This document shows, piece after piece, positions 1 to 7,138 of a DNA stretch of 35,489 bases (within the stretch, counting starts at the first letter, position 1; every line of letters begins with the position of its first letter). The position numbers were made by a program, and so were the translations under genes. The notes beneath the pieces are model-generated. The model did no database searches. It saw nothing but the letters and a program-made list of their open reading frames with translations, and was not told where the DNA came from. The DNA comes from a bacterium (lineage in GTDB: Bacteria > Patescibacteriota > Minisyncoccia > Moranbacterales > UBA2206). The stretch spans positions 1 through 35,489 of the forward strand of contig JAJYKZ010000011.1 in the NCBI GenBank assembly GCA_021788105.1, given 5' to 3'.

Positions 1-139
1 CCAAGATCAAAATGATCAAAAGAATGTCGTTCGGTTTTCGAAATATACAGAACTATATCGCCAAAGTAACCCTCGCTTTTATCCCACTCTTTATGTTAAT
101 TCAACACACTATTTGTTAAAGAGCCAAAGTTATCCCCTG

Positions 140-181
140 CATTAAAAAGAAAAAGGAACTCTTGCATTGTGCTTGAGTTCC
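140..181 (-). terminator. Rho-independent terminator of the second sigma factor gene
   Basis: Read on the minus strand, GGAACTC (181-175) pairs with GAGTTCC (161-155) across a 13-nt loop and is followed by a T-rich tract (TTTTTCTTTTT). It lies about 20 bases past the stop codon of the sigma factor gene. Bases 1-139 upstream hold no gene that I can recognise. Confidence 0.75.
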
Positions 182-200
182 CTGTTTTAAAAATTGCAGC

Positions 201-1436
201 TTATCTTTTCCGTGTTTTTTTGTTTGTTTTTCCCTTACCATTGCCCTCAATAAATATTTTCAAATGCTTGAGACGAGATGGATGCCTCAGTTTATTAAAC
301 GCCTTAATTTCGATCTGTCTGATCCTCTCCCGGGTGACACCGAAACACCTTCCCACCTCCTCGAGTGTATGAGGCTTTTCTCCATTTACGCCGTACCTCA
401 TATTAATGATCTCCTGCTCTTTTGGAAGAAGCATTTCGATTACGTAAGTAAGGATTTCCTTCAGCTCCTTCCGCTCTAATTCTTCCAGGACAGACGGAGC
501 CGTTTCATCGACAATAAAGTCTGAAATGAGACTATCTTCCTCCTCTCCCACCGGAGTCTGAAGAGAAAGCGGTTCTTTTGCTACTTTAAGGATATTTTCA
601 ACCGCTTGCGGCTTCATATTTACTTTGGACGCAATCTCTTCAATTTTTGGCTCTCGTCCAAATTCATTACTTAACTCGCGAGTGATTCTGGTGATCCTAT
701 TTATCGTTTCCACCATATGCACCGGAATACGGATCGTTCTGGACTGATCAGCCAAAGCCCGAGTAATGGCTTGGCGGATCCACCAAGTAGCATAGGTGGA
801 AAACTTAAATCCCTTTTCCCATTCGTATTTGTCAATCGCTCTCAGCAAGCCAATATTCCCCTCCTCTATCAGATCGGGAAGATCGAGGCCTTTTCCCATA
901 TACCTTTTTGCCACACTTATTACAAGCCGTAAGTTATGGTGGCAAAACTCCTCCTTTAGGCCTTGCAACAACTGGTCAAGACTGTAGATCCTCTCCCAAA
1001 CCATAGCCGCACAAATGAAACAGATCCCTGTTTTTTGCAAAGAAGGCTTGAAGGATTCCAAAACTTCGGAAGAAAATTCTCCGCCTTGGACAGATTCGAA
1101 ATACTCCGCAGCCGAGCCTAAAACAAGAGCGTGTTCCTTCATAAAGACAGTGATCGCATCCCGCTCTAAAGTCGCCTCGTCATCTGAAGTATTCAGAGCG
1201 GCCTTGATCTTTTTAAAAACTGGGATTTTATTCAACAGCTTAAGAAGTTCTTCTTTGGCCCAAGCGATTTCCTGAGCCAGCGCCAGCTCCTCGTGTTTCT
1301 TTAAGGTTTTGCTTTTTCCTCCCATATCCTTGAGATACTGAGCAACAGGATCTATGAAAGAAGAATCCTGAACAAACTCCCTGTGGCCTTCTTCCTCAGG
1401 ATCCCCCCCACTAAACTCATCGCTTTCTATCTGCAT
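201..1436 (-). CDS. RNA polymerase sigma-70 family factor, second RpoD-like paralogue
   Basis: A sigma-70 factor of 411 residues that would direct RNA polymerase to promoters. Region 1.2 is at about residues 28-56 (DPVAQYLKDMGG). It is followed by a variable segment, then region 2 at about 165-240 with the -10-melting core [20 protein letters not shown]. Region 3 is near 250-300 (PLSLQTPVGEEEDSLISDF). Region 4 near 335-395 contains the -35-binding helix [18 protein letters not shown]. The long basic N-terminal tail of the other sigma factor at 5780-7090 is absent; here the lysine-rich tail is at the C-terminus. A strong Shine-Dalgarno (GGGAGGGG) seven bases before the ATG supports the start. 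The -10 and -35 contact regions closely match the housekeeping factor, so it probably reads similar promoters. Its neighbours (recombinase, tRNA scars) suggest an accessory locus. That it is a sigma factor is certain; its role is not. Confidence 0.95.
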   Translation of the reverse strand: MQIESDEFSGGDPEEEGHREFVQDSSFIDPVAQYLKDMGGKSKTLKKHEELALAQEIAWAKEELLKLLNKIPVFKKIKAALNTSDDEATLERDAITVFMKEHALVLGSAAEYFESVQGGEFSSEVLESFKPSLQKTGICFICAAMVWERIYSLDQLLQGLKEEFCHHNLRLVISVAKRYMGKGLDLPDLIEEGNIGLLRAIDKYEWEKGFKFSTYATWWIRQAITRALADQSRTIRIPVHMVETINRITRITRELSNEFGREPKIEEIASKVNMKPQAVENILKVAKEPLSLQTPVGEEEDSLISDFIVDETAPSVLEELERKELKEILTYVIEMLLPKEQEIINMRYGVNGEKPHTLEEVGRCFGVTRERIRQIEIKAFNKLRHPSRLKHLKIFIEGNGKGKTNKKTRKR

Positions 1437-1489
1437 TTATTTCCCCTCCCTTTGGATTTTTTATTTTTAAAAAACAGAACCTTATATCG

Positions 1490-1518
1490 GTTCTAACATA
1501 GATTTTTTATTAAATCAA
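1490..1518 (-). promoter_or_regulatory. Promoter of the second sigma factor gene, with dyad over the -10
   Basis: On the minus strand TTGATT (1518-1513), a 17-base spacer, then TAGAAC (1495-1490) preceded by TGT (extended -10). An inverted repeat, AGAACC-N7-GGTTCT (1476-1494), overlaps the -10 and the start site, as a repressor operator would. The dyad could equally act as an RNA hairpin at the 5' end. Confidence 0.5.
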
Positions 1519-1544
1519 CTGATTTTTTAATAATGGACGAGTAA

Positions 1545-2365
1545 ATTAAAAAGGCGCACAGTTTTTTGCAATTGCTTAAACTTCAGCAATGCACTGTGCG
1601 CCACGCTTTGCCACGCAAGTTGGTGGAGGGTCGCGATTTACTGACCCTTAATTCTAGACTTAACTCCTTGTCCGGATTTGCTCGTTCGTGAGCTTGCCCT
1701 CAGCCATATGGCTCGGAGAGGCTGTATTTTCCGGAGTTATTAGCGTTGGGAGGGCTACAATTCTCAAAGAACTGTCCTTTCCCGTTTTCGCTTTTTTTTG
1801 GATGAGACTGTTATCAAAGATCGATCGGGCGGACGTCCGGCTATCGCGGGGAATTACGTTCCACACAATCACCAGCCCCGTCTATCGTGCCGCGCGGCCC
1901 GCCCGGTTGTGACTGCTTCTGGATTTAACGGGAGCTTTCGCTCCAGTCCTCCTTCCGGCTTACGGACGAAAAGGCTACCTTGGTTATGAGACAAACTATG
2001 TCCGCAGTTTCAGAAGAAGAACTACCGTTTGAGAACATAATGCATAAGCACCCTCCTGCTTGTTCCACGATCCATCGCGGTCGCGGCCCGGTGACGGTAT
2101 TATATCTTCTTCTTGCTGGTCCTGGCGCCGTGCGGGACTGTGCCGGCCTGGCTGCTCTCGTCGAATTTGGGCTGTCCAATTCTGCCGAATGCAATCATAG
2201 CGTACTACCTCCTGATTTTTGAAGTCCCTTCCTACATCTATTGGAAGAGCTGATTTAATCACTATCTTTAATGATAAAATCAACTCTTCCAATTAGATTA
2301 TTTTAGAAAAATTGTTTAATGAACTCTGGTATTTAAGATGTTAACAAAACCTTATTTTTTGTCAA
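1545..2365 (-). ncRNA. Probable large structured non-coding RNA gene of unknown class
   Basis: This stretch lacks a convincing ORF and is visibly richer in G+C than its flanks. On the minus strand it has its own promoter (2400-2372) and ends in a strong hairpin plus T-run (1602-1547), so a transcript of roughly 800 nt is predicted. The minus strand is full of local helices: GGAGC-GAAA-GCTCC with a GNRA loop (1944-1931), CCGCGA-TGGA-TCGTGG near 2080, AAGCA/TGCTT near 2055, CGGGCGG pairing with CCGCCCG across the centre, AACTCC pairing with GGAGTT around 1735/1665, and a 5' stem at 2290-2243. The GNRA loop favours the minus strand as the RNA. I looked for RNase P, tmRNA, SRP and group I or II intron signatures and found none that fit, although a CCTCCACCA run at 1630-1622 recalls tmRNA ends. 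The ends are estimates. Confidence 0.6.
1547..1602 (-). terminator. Terminator of the large ncRNA
   Basis: GGCGCACAG and CTGTGCGCC form the outer stem, with an inner imperfect stem (TGCATTGC / GCAATTGCA). Read on the minus strand the stem is followed by TTTTTAATTT. It is one of the strongest terminators in the window and belongs to no protein gene, which is a main argument for the ncRNA. Confidence 0.75.
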
Positions 2366-2371
2366 CGGTCG

Positions 2372-2400
2372 ATCATAGCAGATAATAATTGGACTGTCAA
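2372..2400 (-). promoter_or_regulatory. Promoter P1 of the large ncRNA
   Basis: Minus strand: consensus TTGACA (2400-2395), 17-base spacer, TATGAT (2377-2372). A second, weaker candidate, TTGACA (2365-2360) with a 16-base spacer and TAACAT (2343-2338), lies just downstream and would act as P2. No minus-strand protein gene follows. Confidence 0.65.
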
Positions 2401-2518
2401 TAGCACCTCTTAGCTCATAAAAACTGTTACCAATCTAAGGGATATTTTGAGGTTTTACTTATCAACACCTTACCTACTTCAAAGGACCTGGACTACTTTG
2501 TAGGGTTGCGTCATTGAT

Positions 2519-3883
2519 ATGGTTGTAACCATTAAATGCAACTCTATGGAATATCCAAAAACCAACCAACTAACCCAGGCTCAAACAATTATTACTCCGG
2601 TACGCTACTGCCTTTATGCGAGAAAAAGCACGGAATCGGAAGAAAAGCAGGTACTTTCCATCGATTCCCAAGTTAAGGAAATGCTGCAAATCGCCGAACG
2701 TGATGGATTGGAAATCACAGAGATTCGCCGTGAAAGCCACTCAGCCAAAAATTCCGGCGAGCGGCCGGTATTCAATGAATTGCTGGTGGATATTCGCCAG
2801 GGGAAATTCAACGGCATCCTGACCTGGGCGCCGGATCGGTTGAGTAGGAATGCCGGCGATCTGGGATCACTAGTAGATCTCATGGATCAGAAATCGCTTT
2901 TGGAAATCCGCACTTACGGACAATCCTTCAGCAATTCACCCAATGAAAAATTCTTACTGATGATACTTTGCTCGCAAGCCAAATTGGAAAATGACAACAA
3001 GAGCGTAAATGTAAAACGCGGACTGCGCACTAGAGTGGAAATGGGACTCTGGCCAACCGTGGCGCCGACCGGATATCTCAACGAAAGAAATTTGGATAGA
3101 AAAGGACGCGTGATGATTGATCCGGAAAGAGCGCCCATTATCCGCAAAATATTTGAAAGAGTGGCCTACGAAAAATGGAGCGGCCGGAAGTTATTCCACT
3201 GGCTGAAATTCGAACTGAATTTCAAAACCAAAGGCGGCAAAAGTTTGTCGCTAAGCAACATATTTCTGATCCTGCAAAACAGTTTTTACTACGGCACCTT
3301 TGAGTATCCTAGAGGTAGTGGTAATTTCTATCAAGGCCAGCACGAACCGCTGATTACCAAGGAGTTGTTTGATCTGGCGCGTGCCCAGTTGAAACGCGAT
3401 CAGATTGTGAAGGAAGGTCGTGACTTTGCCTTCACCAAATTGATCACCTGCGGATTGTGCGGATCCGGCATAACAGCTGAAGAAAAATACAAAAAGCAGA
3501 AAAATGGCAACGTGCATGTTTACGTGTATTACGGCTGCACCCGATCCAAGGATCACAAATGCAAGGGTGGCTATCTGCGGGAAGAAGAGTTGATTGCGCA
3601 GCTGGCCAGCATAATTGATCAGCTGGATATCAATGAGATCGGACTCCAAAAACAATTTCAGGAAGAAGTGGAAAGATATAATAAATTTCAAAAAATGGTC
3701 TTAAAGATGACCGGGCGGGAAAATGAAATCAATAAAATGCAGGAATTCGATATCCGGATGTATGCCAAATATATTCTCAAGGAAGGTAGCTTGATAGAAA
3801 AACGGGAAATGATGGCGAGCCTGAAAAGCAAGTTGGTGATGGCAAACAAGAAGCTGTTACTGATGGAAAATATCAAAAATTGA
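2519..3883 (+). CDS. Large serine recombinase (resolvase/invertase family)
   Basis: A 454-residue site-specific recombinase. The N-terminal resolvase domain (about residues 30-175) starts with YARKSTESEEKQVLSIDSQ; the Ser in YARKST is the expected nucleophile. Arginines follow in TWAPDRLSRNAGDL. The middle recombinase domain (about 185-290) has the typical PTGYLN and WSGRKLFHWL segments. A zinc ribbon follows near 318-355 (CGLCGSG ... GCTRSKDHKCKGGY), then a coiled-coil tail. It is intact and of the length expected for mobile-element integrases. The start is uncertain: ATG at 2519 or 2546, neither with a Shine-Dalgarno. It sits next to the large ncRNA, a second sigma factor and tRNA scars, so it may be the integrase of a decayed element. 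No recombinase-type att site can be assigned from one copy. Confidence 0.95.
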   Translation: MVVTIKCNSMEYPKTNQLTQAQTIITPVRYCLYARKSTESEEKQVLSIDSQVKEMLQIAERDGLEITEIRRESHSAKNSGERPVFNELLVDIRQGKFNGILTWAPDRLSRNAGDLGSLVDLMDQKSLLEIRTYGQSFSNSPNEKFLLMILCSQAKLENDNKSVNVKRGLRTRVEMGLWPTVAPTGYLNERNLDRKGRVMIDPERAPIIRKIFERVAYEKWSGRKLFHWLKFELNFKTKGGKSLSLSNIFLILQNSFYYGTFEYPRGSGNFYQGQHEPLITKELFDLARAQLKRDQIVKEGRDFAFTKLITCGLCGSGITAEEKYKKQKNGNVHVYVYYGCTRSKDHKCKGGYLREEELIAQLASIIDQLDINEIGLQKQFQEEVERYNKFQKMVLKMTGRENEINKMQEFDIRMYAKYILKEGSLIEKREMMASLKSKLVMANKKLLLMENIKN

Positions 3884-3908
3884 TTAACGGGATTTTAGTT
3901 CAAAATAA

Positions 3909-3962
3909 AAGCGACAGTTTTGTTAAAAGCTGCCGCTTAAAAGGTATTGCTTTTTTATTTTT
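3909..3962 (+). terminator. Probable terminator of the recombinase gene
   Basis: AAGCG-A-CAG (3909-3917) pairs with CTG-C-CGCTT (3930-3938), one mismatch, 12-nt loop. A T-rich tract (3951-3962) follows after a 12-base gap, so the geometry is not ideal. Confidence 0.5.
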
Positions 3963-4273
3963 TAGAAACTGTAACTCAATGCGTCTCCTGAGAATATCCA
4001 GTCGTCTATCCCGAGCCGGGCGAACAGCTCGTGGAGAATTTCCCGGAATTTTTTCCGGTCGGGCGCGATAGGAGCAAACGGCTTTATGGATATTTTTCCG
4101 TTAATCTCCTTGGCTTGAAAAAGGATTCCCATTTTCACCAGGATGTCATCAAGAACCAGCTTGATTTTTTTGAGATGATTATCGCTTTTCTTAGGAATCA
4201 CGATAATCATTTCGATGAGATCTTTTCTTTTCGTTCCAGGATAACCGAAGGAAAATACAGCTTCTGCCAACAT
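3962..4273 (-). CDS. Hypothetical protein, 103 residues
   Basis: I do not recognise the family. The protein is soluble, mixed alpha/beta and mildly basic, without signal peptide or membrane segment. Residues 20-30 form a strand-like stretch (LIEMIIVIPKK), followed by a helix (HLKKIKLVLDDILVKMG) and a C-terminal helix (REILHELFARLG). The gene has a good Shine-Dalgarno (AGAGAGGTGG, 6 bases before the ATG), which supports a real gene and this start. It converges on the recombinase gene, and the two are separated by 78 bases carrying a terminator. It may be cargo of the same accessory region. Confidence 0.6.
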   Translation of the reverse strand: MLAEAVFSFGYPGTKRKDLIEMIIVIPKKSDNHLKKIKLVLDDILVKMGILFQAKEINGKISIKPFAPIAPDRKKFREILHELFARLGIDDWIFSGDALSYSF

Positions 4274-4411
4274 TAAGCCACCTCTCTTATTTTAGATTTA
4301 AAAAACTATTAAAGCTAATTTACGTCAGGTTTTTCGATTTGTCAACATATTTTTCCGGATATCCCAATGCCTTGGACCTTTTTACTTCTAGTTTCCCGCT
4401 ACGGGAACGCG

Positions 4412-4424
4412 CTAGGATTCGAAC
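4412..4424. repeat. tRNA T-arm scar 1
   Basis: The 13-base core CTAGGATTCGAAC is the complement of a tRNA T-arm, but no D-arm, anticodon arm or acceptor stem lies beside it. Near copies occur at 4606-4618 and 5432-5444, and the related sequence in intact tRNA-Asn is at 5636-5648. It is best read as a left-over 3' tRNA fragment from integration or recombination. A short hairpin (TTCCCG-CTA-CGGGAA) flanks it at about 4392-4406. Confidence 0.55.
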
Positions 4425-4451
4425 CGCAAAAATAAAAACAAAAAGAAAGTG

Positions 4452-4477
4452 AATTTGGCTAAATATAGCCAAATTTT
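4452..4477 (+). terminator. Hairpin with T-run (plus strand)
   Basis: AATTTGGCTA / TAGCCAAATT around a short loop, followed by TTTT. No plus-strand gene lies just upstream. The stem is the same TTTGGCTA...AGCCAAA hairpin found inside the ~95-bp direct repeats (about 4543 and 5572), so it may belong to that repeat family rather than serve as a working terminator. Confidence 0.45.
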
Positions 4478-4506
4478 TTATAAGAGAACAAAAAACGAAT
4501 GACTCA

Positions 4507-4601
4507 TCTCGGTCACTCGATAAAATGTGTAAACTGGTCTGATTTTGGCTAATATAAGGCAAAAGCGACTCGGTCTATCGATAATAAATGTTGCTGGCTC
4601 C
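4507..4601. repeat. Direct repeat copy A beside tRNA scar
   Basis: About 95 bases, roughly 90% identical by eye to 5536-5631. It starts with TCTCGGTCACTC, contains the TTTTGGCTAATATAAGGCAAAA hairpin and ends in TGGCTCC, which is the 3' end (CCA, discriminator) of a tRNA read on the minus strand. A third, partial copy starts at 4620. Copy A runs into a tRNA 3' fragment; copy B runs into intact tRNA-Asn. The two copies bracket the HepT/MntA genes. Confidence 0.8.
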
Positions 4602-4620
4602 TGCGCTAGGGTTCGAACCC
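4594..4620 (-). pseudogene. 3' fragment of a tRNA (T-arm, acceptor 3' strand, CCA)
   Basis: On the minus strand GGGGTTCGAACCCT (T-arm) is followed by AGCGCAGGAGCCA, that is, an acceptor 3' strand, a discriminator G and CCA. Its end differs by a few bases from tRNA-Asn at 5625-5699, so it looks like the 3' end of a related but distinct tRNA, perhaps carried in by an integrating element. The rest of a tRNA is missing. Confidence 0.65.
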
Positions 4621-4747
4621 CTCTCGGTCACTCGATAAAAAGTGTAGGCAGGTTAACTAATTTCAGCTTAAACAAACTGGAATGTTTCGACCAAAAAACA
4701 GCCCCTGAATGAGCCGCTTTCTCTCCCTTTATTTCCCTCGAGTCTTC

Positions 4748-5080
4748 CTACCGCACAATCACTTTGACGATGTCTTTGAGAACACTCAAATCATGCTGGC
4801 AAGTTTCCCAAACTACTTTTTTGTTCACGCCAAAATACTCATGAATCAGAGTATTCCGAATGCCAATCATTTGCTTCCATGGCACATCCGGGTGCTCTTT
4901 TTGAAATTCATCGTTAATATTGGTAGCCGCTTCACCGATAATCTCCAATTCCCGGATAACGGCGTCGGAAACCATGTCATTTTTTAAAAAATCCTCAAAA
5001 TTGTCGACATGCTTAAGATAGTTCTCTATTTTCTCAATCGCTTCCAAAATATGTTCGAGGTAGACAATATTATTTTTCAT
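4748..5080 (-). CDS. hepT: HepT-type HEPN toxin (DUF86)
   Basis: A 110-residue HEPN RNase-type toxin. In the family, HEPN dimers cut RNA through an R-X4-H motif; here it is RNTLIHEY at about residues 75-82, with the tyrosine two positions after the histidine (RX4HXY) that MntA partners modify by AMPylation. The helical body (DAVIRELEIIGEAATNI, then VPWKQMIGIRN) is typical DUF86. The start overlaps the end of the upstream antitoxin gene by 11 bases, so the two are translated together. All expected key residues are present, so the toxin appears functional. The pair lies between direct repeats at a tRNA locus, a usual home of such modules. The gene symbol is by family, not by proven orthology. 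Confidence 0.88.
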   Translation of the reverse strand: MKNNIVYLEHILEAIEKIENYLKHVDNFEDFLKNDMVSDAVIRELEIIGEAATNINDEFQKEHPDVPWKQMIGIRNTLIHEYFGVNKKVVWETCQHDLSVLKDIVKVIVR

Positions 5081-5375
5081 AAATAAGTTCAGCTTCTTTG
5101 ATTACCTCGTTTCGGAAAAATTTACTCAGGGCTTCAGGAGTCAACAAATCAACCTTTTTCCGAATACGCTTTTCAATGGCCGACTGAATTTCAAAATATT
5201 TAAAAAGTCCCACATGCGAGTCTGAGGTAAATTCAACCAGCACATCGACATCGCTGTCTTCCTTGGCGTCGCCGTGCAAGTAAGAACCGAAAAGAGAGGC
5301 TCTTTGAATGTCCTCTTTGAAAGAAGCATTTTCGATAACTTCCCGGATCTTCGCTTTAATGTCTTGTTTACCCAT
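5070..5375 (-). CDS. mntA: MntA-type nucleotidyltransferase antitoxin
   Basis: A 101-residue minimal nucleotidyltransferase, first gene of the pair. The catalytic signature is GSYLHGDAKEDSDVDVLVEF at about residues 30-49: GS, then the D-x-D metal-binding pair (SDVDVLV). In known HepT/MntA systems this enzyme adds AMP groups to the HEPN tyrosine and so silences the toxin. The order antitoxin then toxin with an 11-base overlap fits the system. No Shine-Dalgarno is evident. Confidence 0.88.
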   Translation of the reverse strand: MGKQDIKAKIREVIENASFKEDIQRASLFGSYLHGDAKEDSDVDVLVEFTSDSHVGLFKYFEIQSAIEKRIRKKVDLLTPEALSKFFRNEVIKEAELIYEK

Positions 5376-5431
5376 ACGTTTAATATGTCCGGATCATTCG
5401 TTTATTTCAGATAAAATTTTCTTTGACCCCA

Positions 5432-5444
5432 CTAGGGTTCGAAC
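5432..5444. repeat. tRNA T-arm scar 3
   Basis: The core CTAGGGTTCGAAC stands alone between the MntA gene and the second direct repeat. On the minus strand it reads GTTCGAACCCTAG followed by TGGGGTCA, which does not complete a tRNA. The rest of the gap 5376-5624 is A/T-rich and holds only the direct repeat. Confidence 0.5.
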
Positions 5445-5535
5445 TGTTTTTGACTTTCAGTTAAAATATAAAATTTATTTTAATCTAGGCAAAACGAGCT
5501 GGTTAGTAATATTTTTGATTATAAAACTAAACTTC

Positions 5536-5631
5536 TCTCGGTCACTCTATAAAATGTGTAAACTGGTCTTATTTTGGCTAATATAAGCCAAAAGCGACTC
5601 GGTCTGCTCGATAAAAAATGTTGTTGGCTCC
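5536..5631. repeat. Direct repeat copy B, abutting tRNA-Asn
   Basis: Second copy of the ~95-bp repeat at 4507-4601. Its hairpin TTTTGGCTAATATAAGCCAAAA is a perfect stem here, whereas copy A has one mismatch. Its right end is the CCA end and discriminator of tRNA-Asn, so the repeat is tRNA-Asn 3'-flanking DNA that has been duplicated about 1 kb away. Confidence 0.8.
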
Positions 5632-5699
5632 GGCGATAGGACTCGAACCTATAACCAATTGATTAACAGTCAACTGCTCTACCATTGAGCTACGCCGGA
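5625..5699 (-). tRNA. tRNA-Asn (anticodon GTT)
   Basis: A complete cloverleaf on the minus strand: acceptor TCCGGCG/CGCCGGA, D-arm GCTC/GAGC, anticodon arm GTTGA-CTGTTAA-TCAAT with anticodon GTT, T-arm ATAGG-TTCGAGT-CCTAT, discriminator G and an encoded CCA. Its 3' flank is duplicated at 4.5 kb, marking it as an insertion target. Confidence 0.97.
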
Positions 5700-5713
5700 A
5701 TATTTTTGTTAAA

Positions 5714-5737
5714 ATTTGGTCGAAGACTCGGCCAAAA
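5714..5737 (-). terminator. Probable terminator of rpoD
   Basis: On the minus strand TTTGG-C-CGA / TCG-A-CCAAA forms a hairpin with a 4-nt loop and one mismatch, then ATTTTAAC. The T-run is weak. It lies between the rpoD stop and tRNA-Asn. Confidence 0.4.
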
Positions 5738-5779
5738 ATAACAAATTGATTATAACAAAACTTCAAAAATAATCAAGCT

Positions 5780-7090
5780 TTAGTAGTCTTTTAACTTCTT
5801 GATCGCTTCGTGTTCGCGGATTTTTTCAAGAGCCTTGGCTTCGATCTGACGAATACGTTCGCGCGTCACCCCAAACTCCTGCCCCACTTCTTCCAAAGTG
5901 TGCACAACTCCGTCTTCCAATCCAAATCGAATCTTCAAAATCTTTTGCTCGCGCGGCGTGAGAGTGTCCAGAACTTCCGTAATGTGATCTTTCAAAAGTT
6001 TCCGCGATGCCATTTGGTTCGGCATAATTGTTTCTGTGTCTTCAATAAAATCTCCCAGCACGCTGTCGTCATCACTGTCTCCCACCGAAGTTTCCAATGA
6101 TACCGTTTCTTGGGAAATTTTCTGAATGTGGCGGATTTTATCCACTTCCATTCCCATTTCCACCGCGATCTCTTCCGGCAACGGCTCGCGCCCCAAGTCC
6201 TGAACTAATCTTCGGGTTATTTGGGTATATTTATTAATCGTTTCCACCATGTGCACCGGAATGCGGATCGTCCGAGATTGATCGGCCAGCGCCCGCGTAA
6301 TTGCCTGTCGAATCCACCAAGTGGCGTAAGTTGAAAATTTATAGCCTTTCCGGTAATCGAATTTTTCGACCGCCCGGAACAAGCCGATATTTCCCTCCTG
6401 AATCAAATCTAAAAGCGAAAGATTGTGGGAGCGGCCCACATATTTTTTGGCTATACTCACCACCAAACGCAAATTGGCTTCCGTTAGTTTTTGCTTTGCG
6501 ATCGGATCGCCTTTTTCAATCCTTTTTGCCAAAGCAACTTCTTCTTCAGATTTCAAAAGTTCCACCCGGCCAATCTCGCGCAAATACATTTGAACCAGAT
6601 CGGAAGAGGCTTCTTCCTGGACATCGGATACCTCTTTCTTTTTTTTGCCGGTCACCTTTTCTTCTTCCATCTCTTCTGAAATCTTGTCCGTCTCAATCTT
6701 CAACATCTCGTCCGAACTCATTACACGCACGCCCGATTCTTCCAATCGTTCATAAAGTTCTTCCAGATCTTCGATATTTTGTTCCGCGTTCGGGACCGCG
6801 TGAAGAATTTCGTCCTCTGTGACGAAACCGCGCTGCTTTCCCCGCCCTATCAATTCGCCGACCAGATCTTTTTTAACTCTTTCCGTCTTGACTTCGGCCT
6901 TTTTGGTTTTCTTGGCCGGTTTAGTTTTTTTAGCCGCCTTTTTGGCGGCCCTTTTTACGGTTTTGGCTTTCTTTAAAGAAATCTTTTTTTTCTTCACAAT
7001 CTTTTTTGCTTTCGATTTGGCTTTCGCCGCAACTTTCACTTTTGCTTTTTTCACTTTCAAAAGCTTCTTCTTATTTTTTTTCTTGGCCAT
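5780..7090 (-). CDS. rpoD: Primary sigma factor RpoD (SigA)
   Basis: A 436-residue housekeeping sigma factor. Residues 1-75 are an extreme Lys/Ala-rich tail (repeated KKAK and [10 protein letters not shown]) resembling histone H1-like tails. Region 1.1 is at about 76-125 ([19 protein letters not shown]), region 1.2 near 163-195 ([16 protein letters not shown]), and region 2 near 205-285 with [20 protein letters not shown]. Region 3 is near 290-345. Region 4 near 370-430 contains [19 protein letters not shown]. It lies 48 bases downstream of dnaG, as in the macromolecular synthesis operon, but a terminator-like hairpin stands between them. No Shine-Dalgarno is seen. A second sigma-70 gene lies at 201-1436. 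The basic tail may bind nucleic acid; this is inference. Confidence 0.97.
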   Translation of the reverse strand: MAKKKNKKKLLKVKKAKVKVAAKAKSKAKKIVKKKKISLKKAKTVKRAAKKAAKKTKPAKKTKKAEVKTERVKKDLVGELIGRGKQRGFVTEDEILHAVPNAEQNIEDLEELYERLEESGVRVMSSDEMLKIETDKISEEMEEEKVTGKKKKEVSDVQEEASSDLVQMYLREIGRVELLKSEEEVALAKRIEKGDPIAKQKLTEANLRLVVSIAKKYVGRSHNLSLLDLIQEGNIGLFRAVEKFDYRKGYKFSTYATWWIRQAITRALADQSRTIRIPVHMVETINKYTQITRRLVQDLGREPLPEEIAVEMGMEVDKIRHIQKISQETVSLETSVGDSDDDSVLGDFIEDTETIMPNQMASRKLLKDHITEVLDTLTPREQKILKIRFGLEDGVVHTLEEVGQEFGVTRERIRQIEAKALEKIREHEAIKKLKDY

Positions 7091-7105
7091 AATAATTTAA
7101 AGATA

Positions 7106-7134
7106 TTAAAAAAATCAGGGCGCGCAAACGCGCC
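7106..7134 (-). terminator. Intrinsic terminator or attenuator between dnaG and rpoD
   Basis: On the minus strand GGCGCG-TTTG-CGCGCC is followed by CTGATTTTTTT. The six G-C pairs and T-run make a good terminator inside the dnaG-rpoD pair, which may set their ratio or force rpoD to use an internal promoter. Confidence 0.7.
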
Positions 7135-7138
7135 GAAA

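Noticed and set aside
1925..2292. Overlapping minus- and plus-strand ORFs of 80-98 codons
   Set aside because: They overlap each other in different frames, are rich in Arg/Pro/Ser as chance ORFs in G+C-rich DNA are, lack ribosome sites, and lie in a stretch with strong RNA structure.
1603..2300. tmRNA gene (a CCTCCACCA end on the minus strand; a CTGGATTTAACGGG segment on the plus strand)
   Set aside because: There is no T-arm with a TTCRA loop next to the CCA, no acceptor pairing with a 5' end, and no tag reading frame ending in an Ala-Ala-like peptide. The two hints lie on opposite strands.
1603..2300. RNase P RNA (TCCGGCTTACGG on the plus strand)
   Set aside because: The conserved GAGGAAAGTCC block and the ACAGAA element of the P4 core are missing on both strands.
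4412..4620. Additional tRNA genes
   Set aside because: Only T-arm and acceptor 3' strands are present; D-arm and anticodon arm are absent, so these are fragments.
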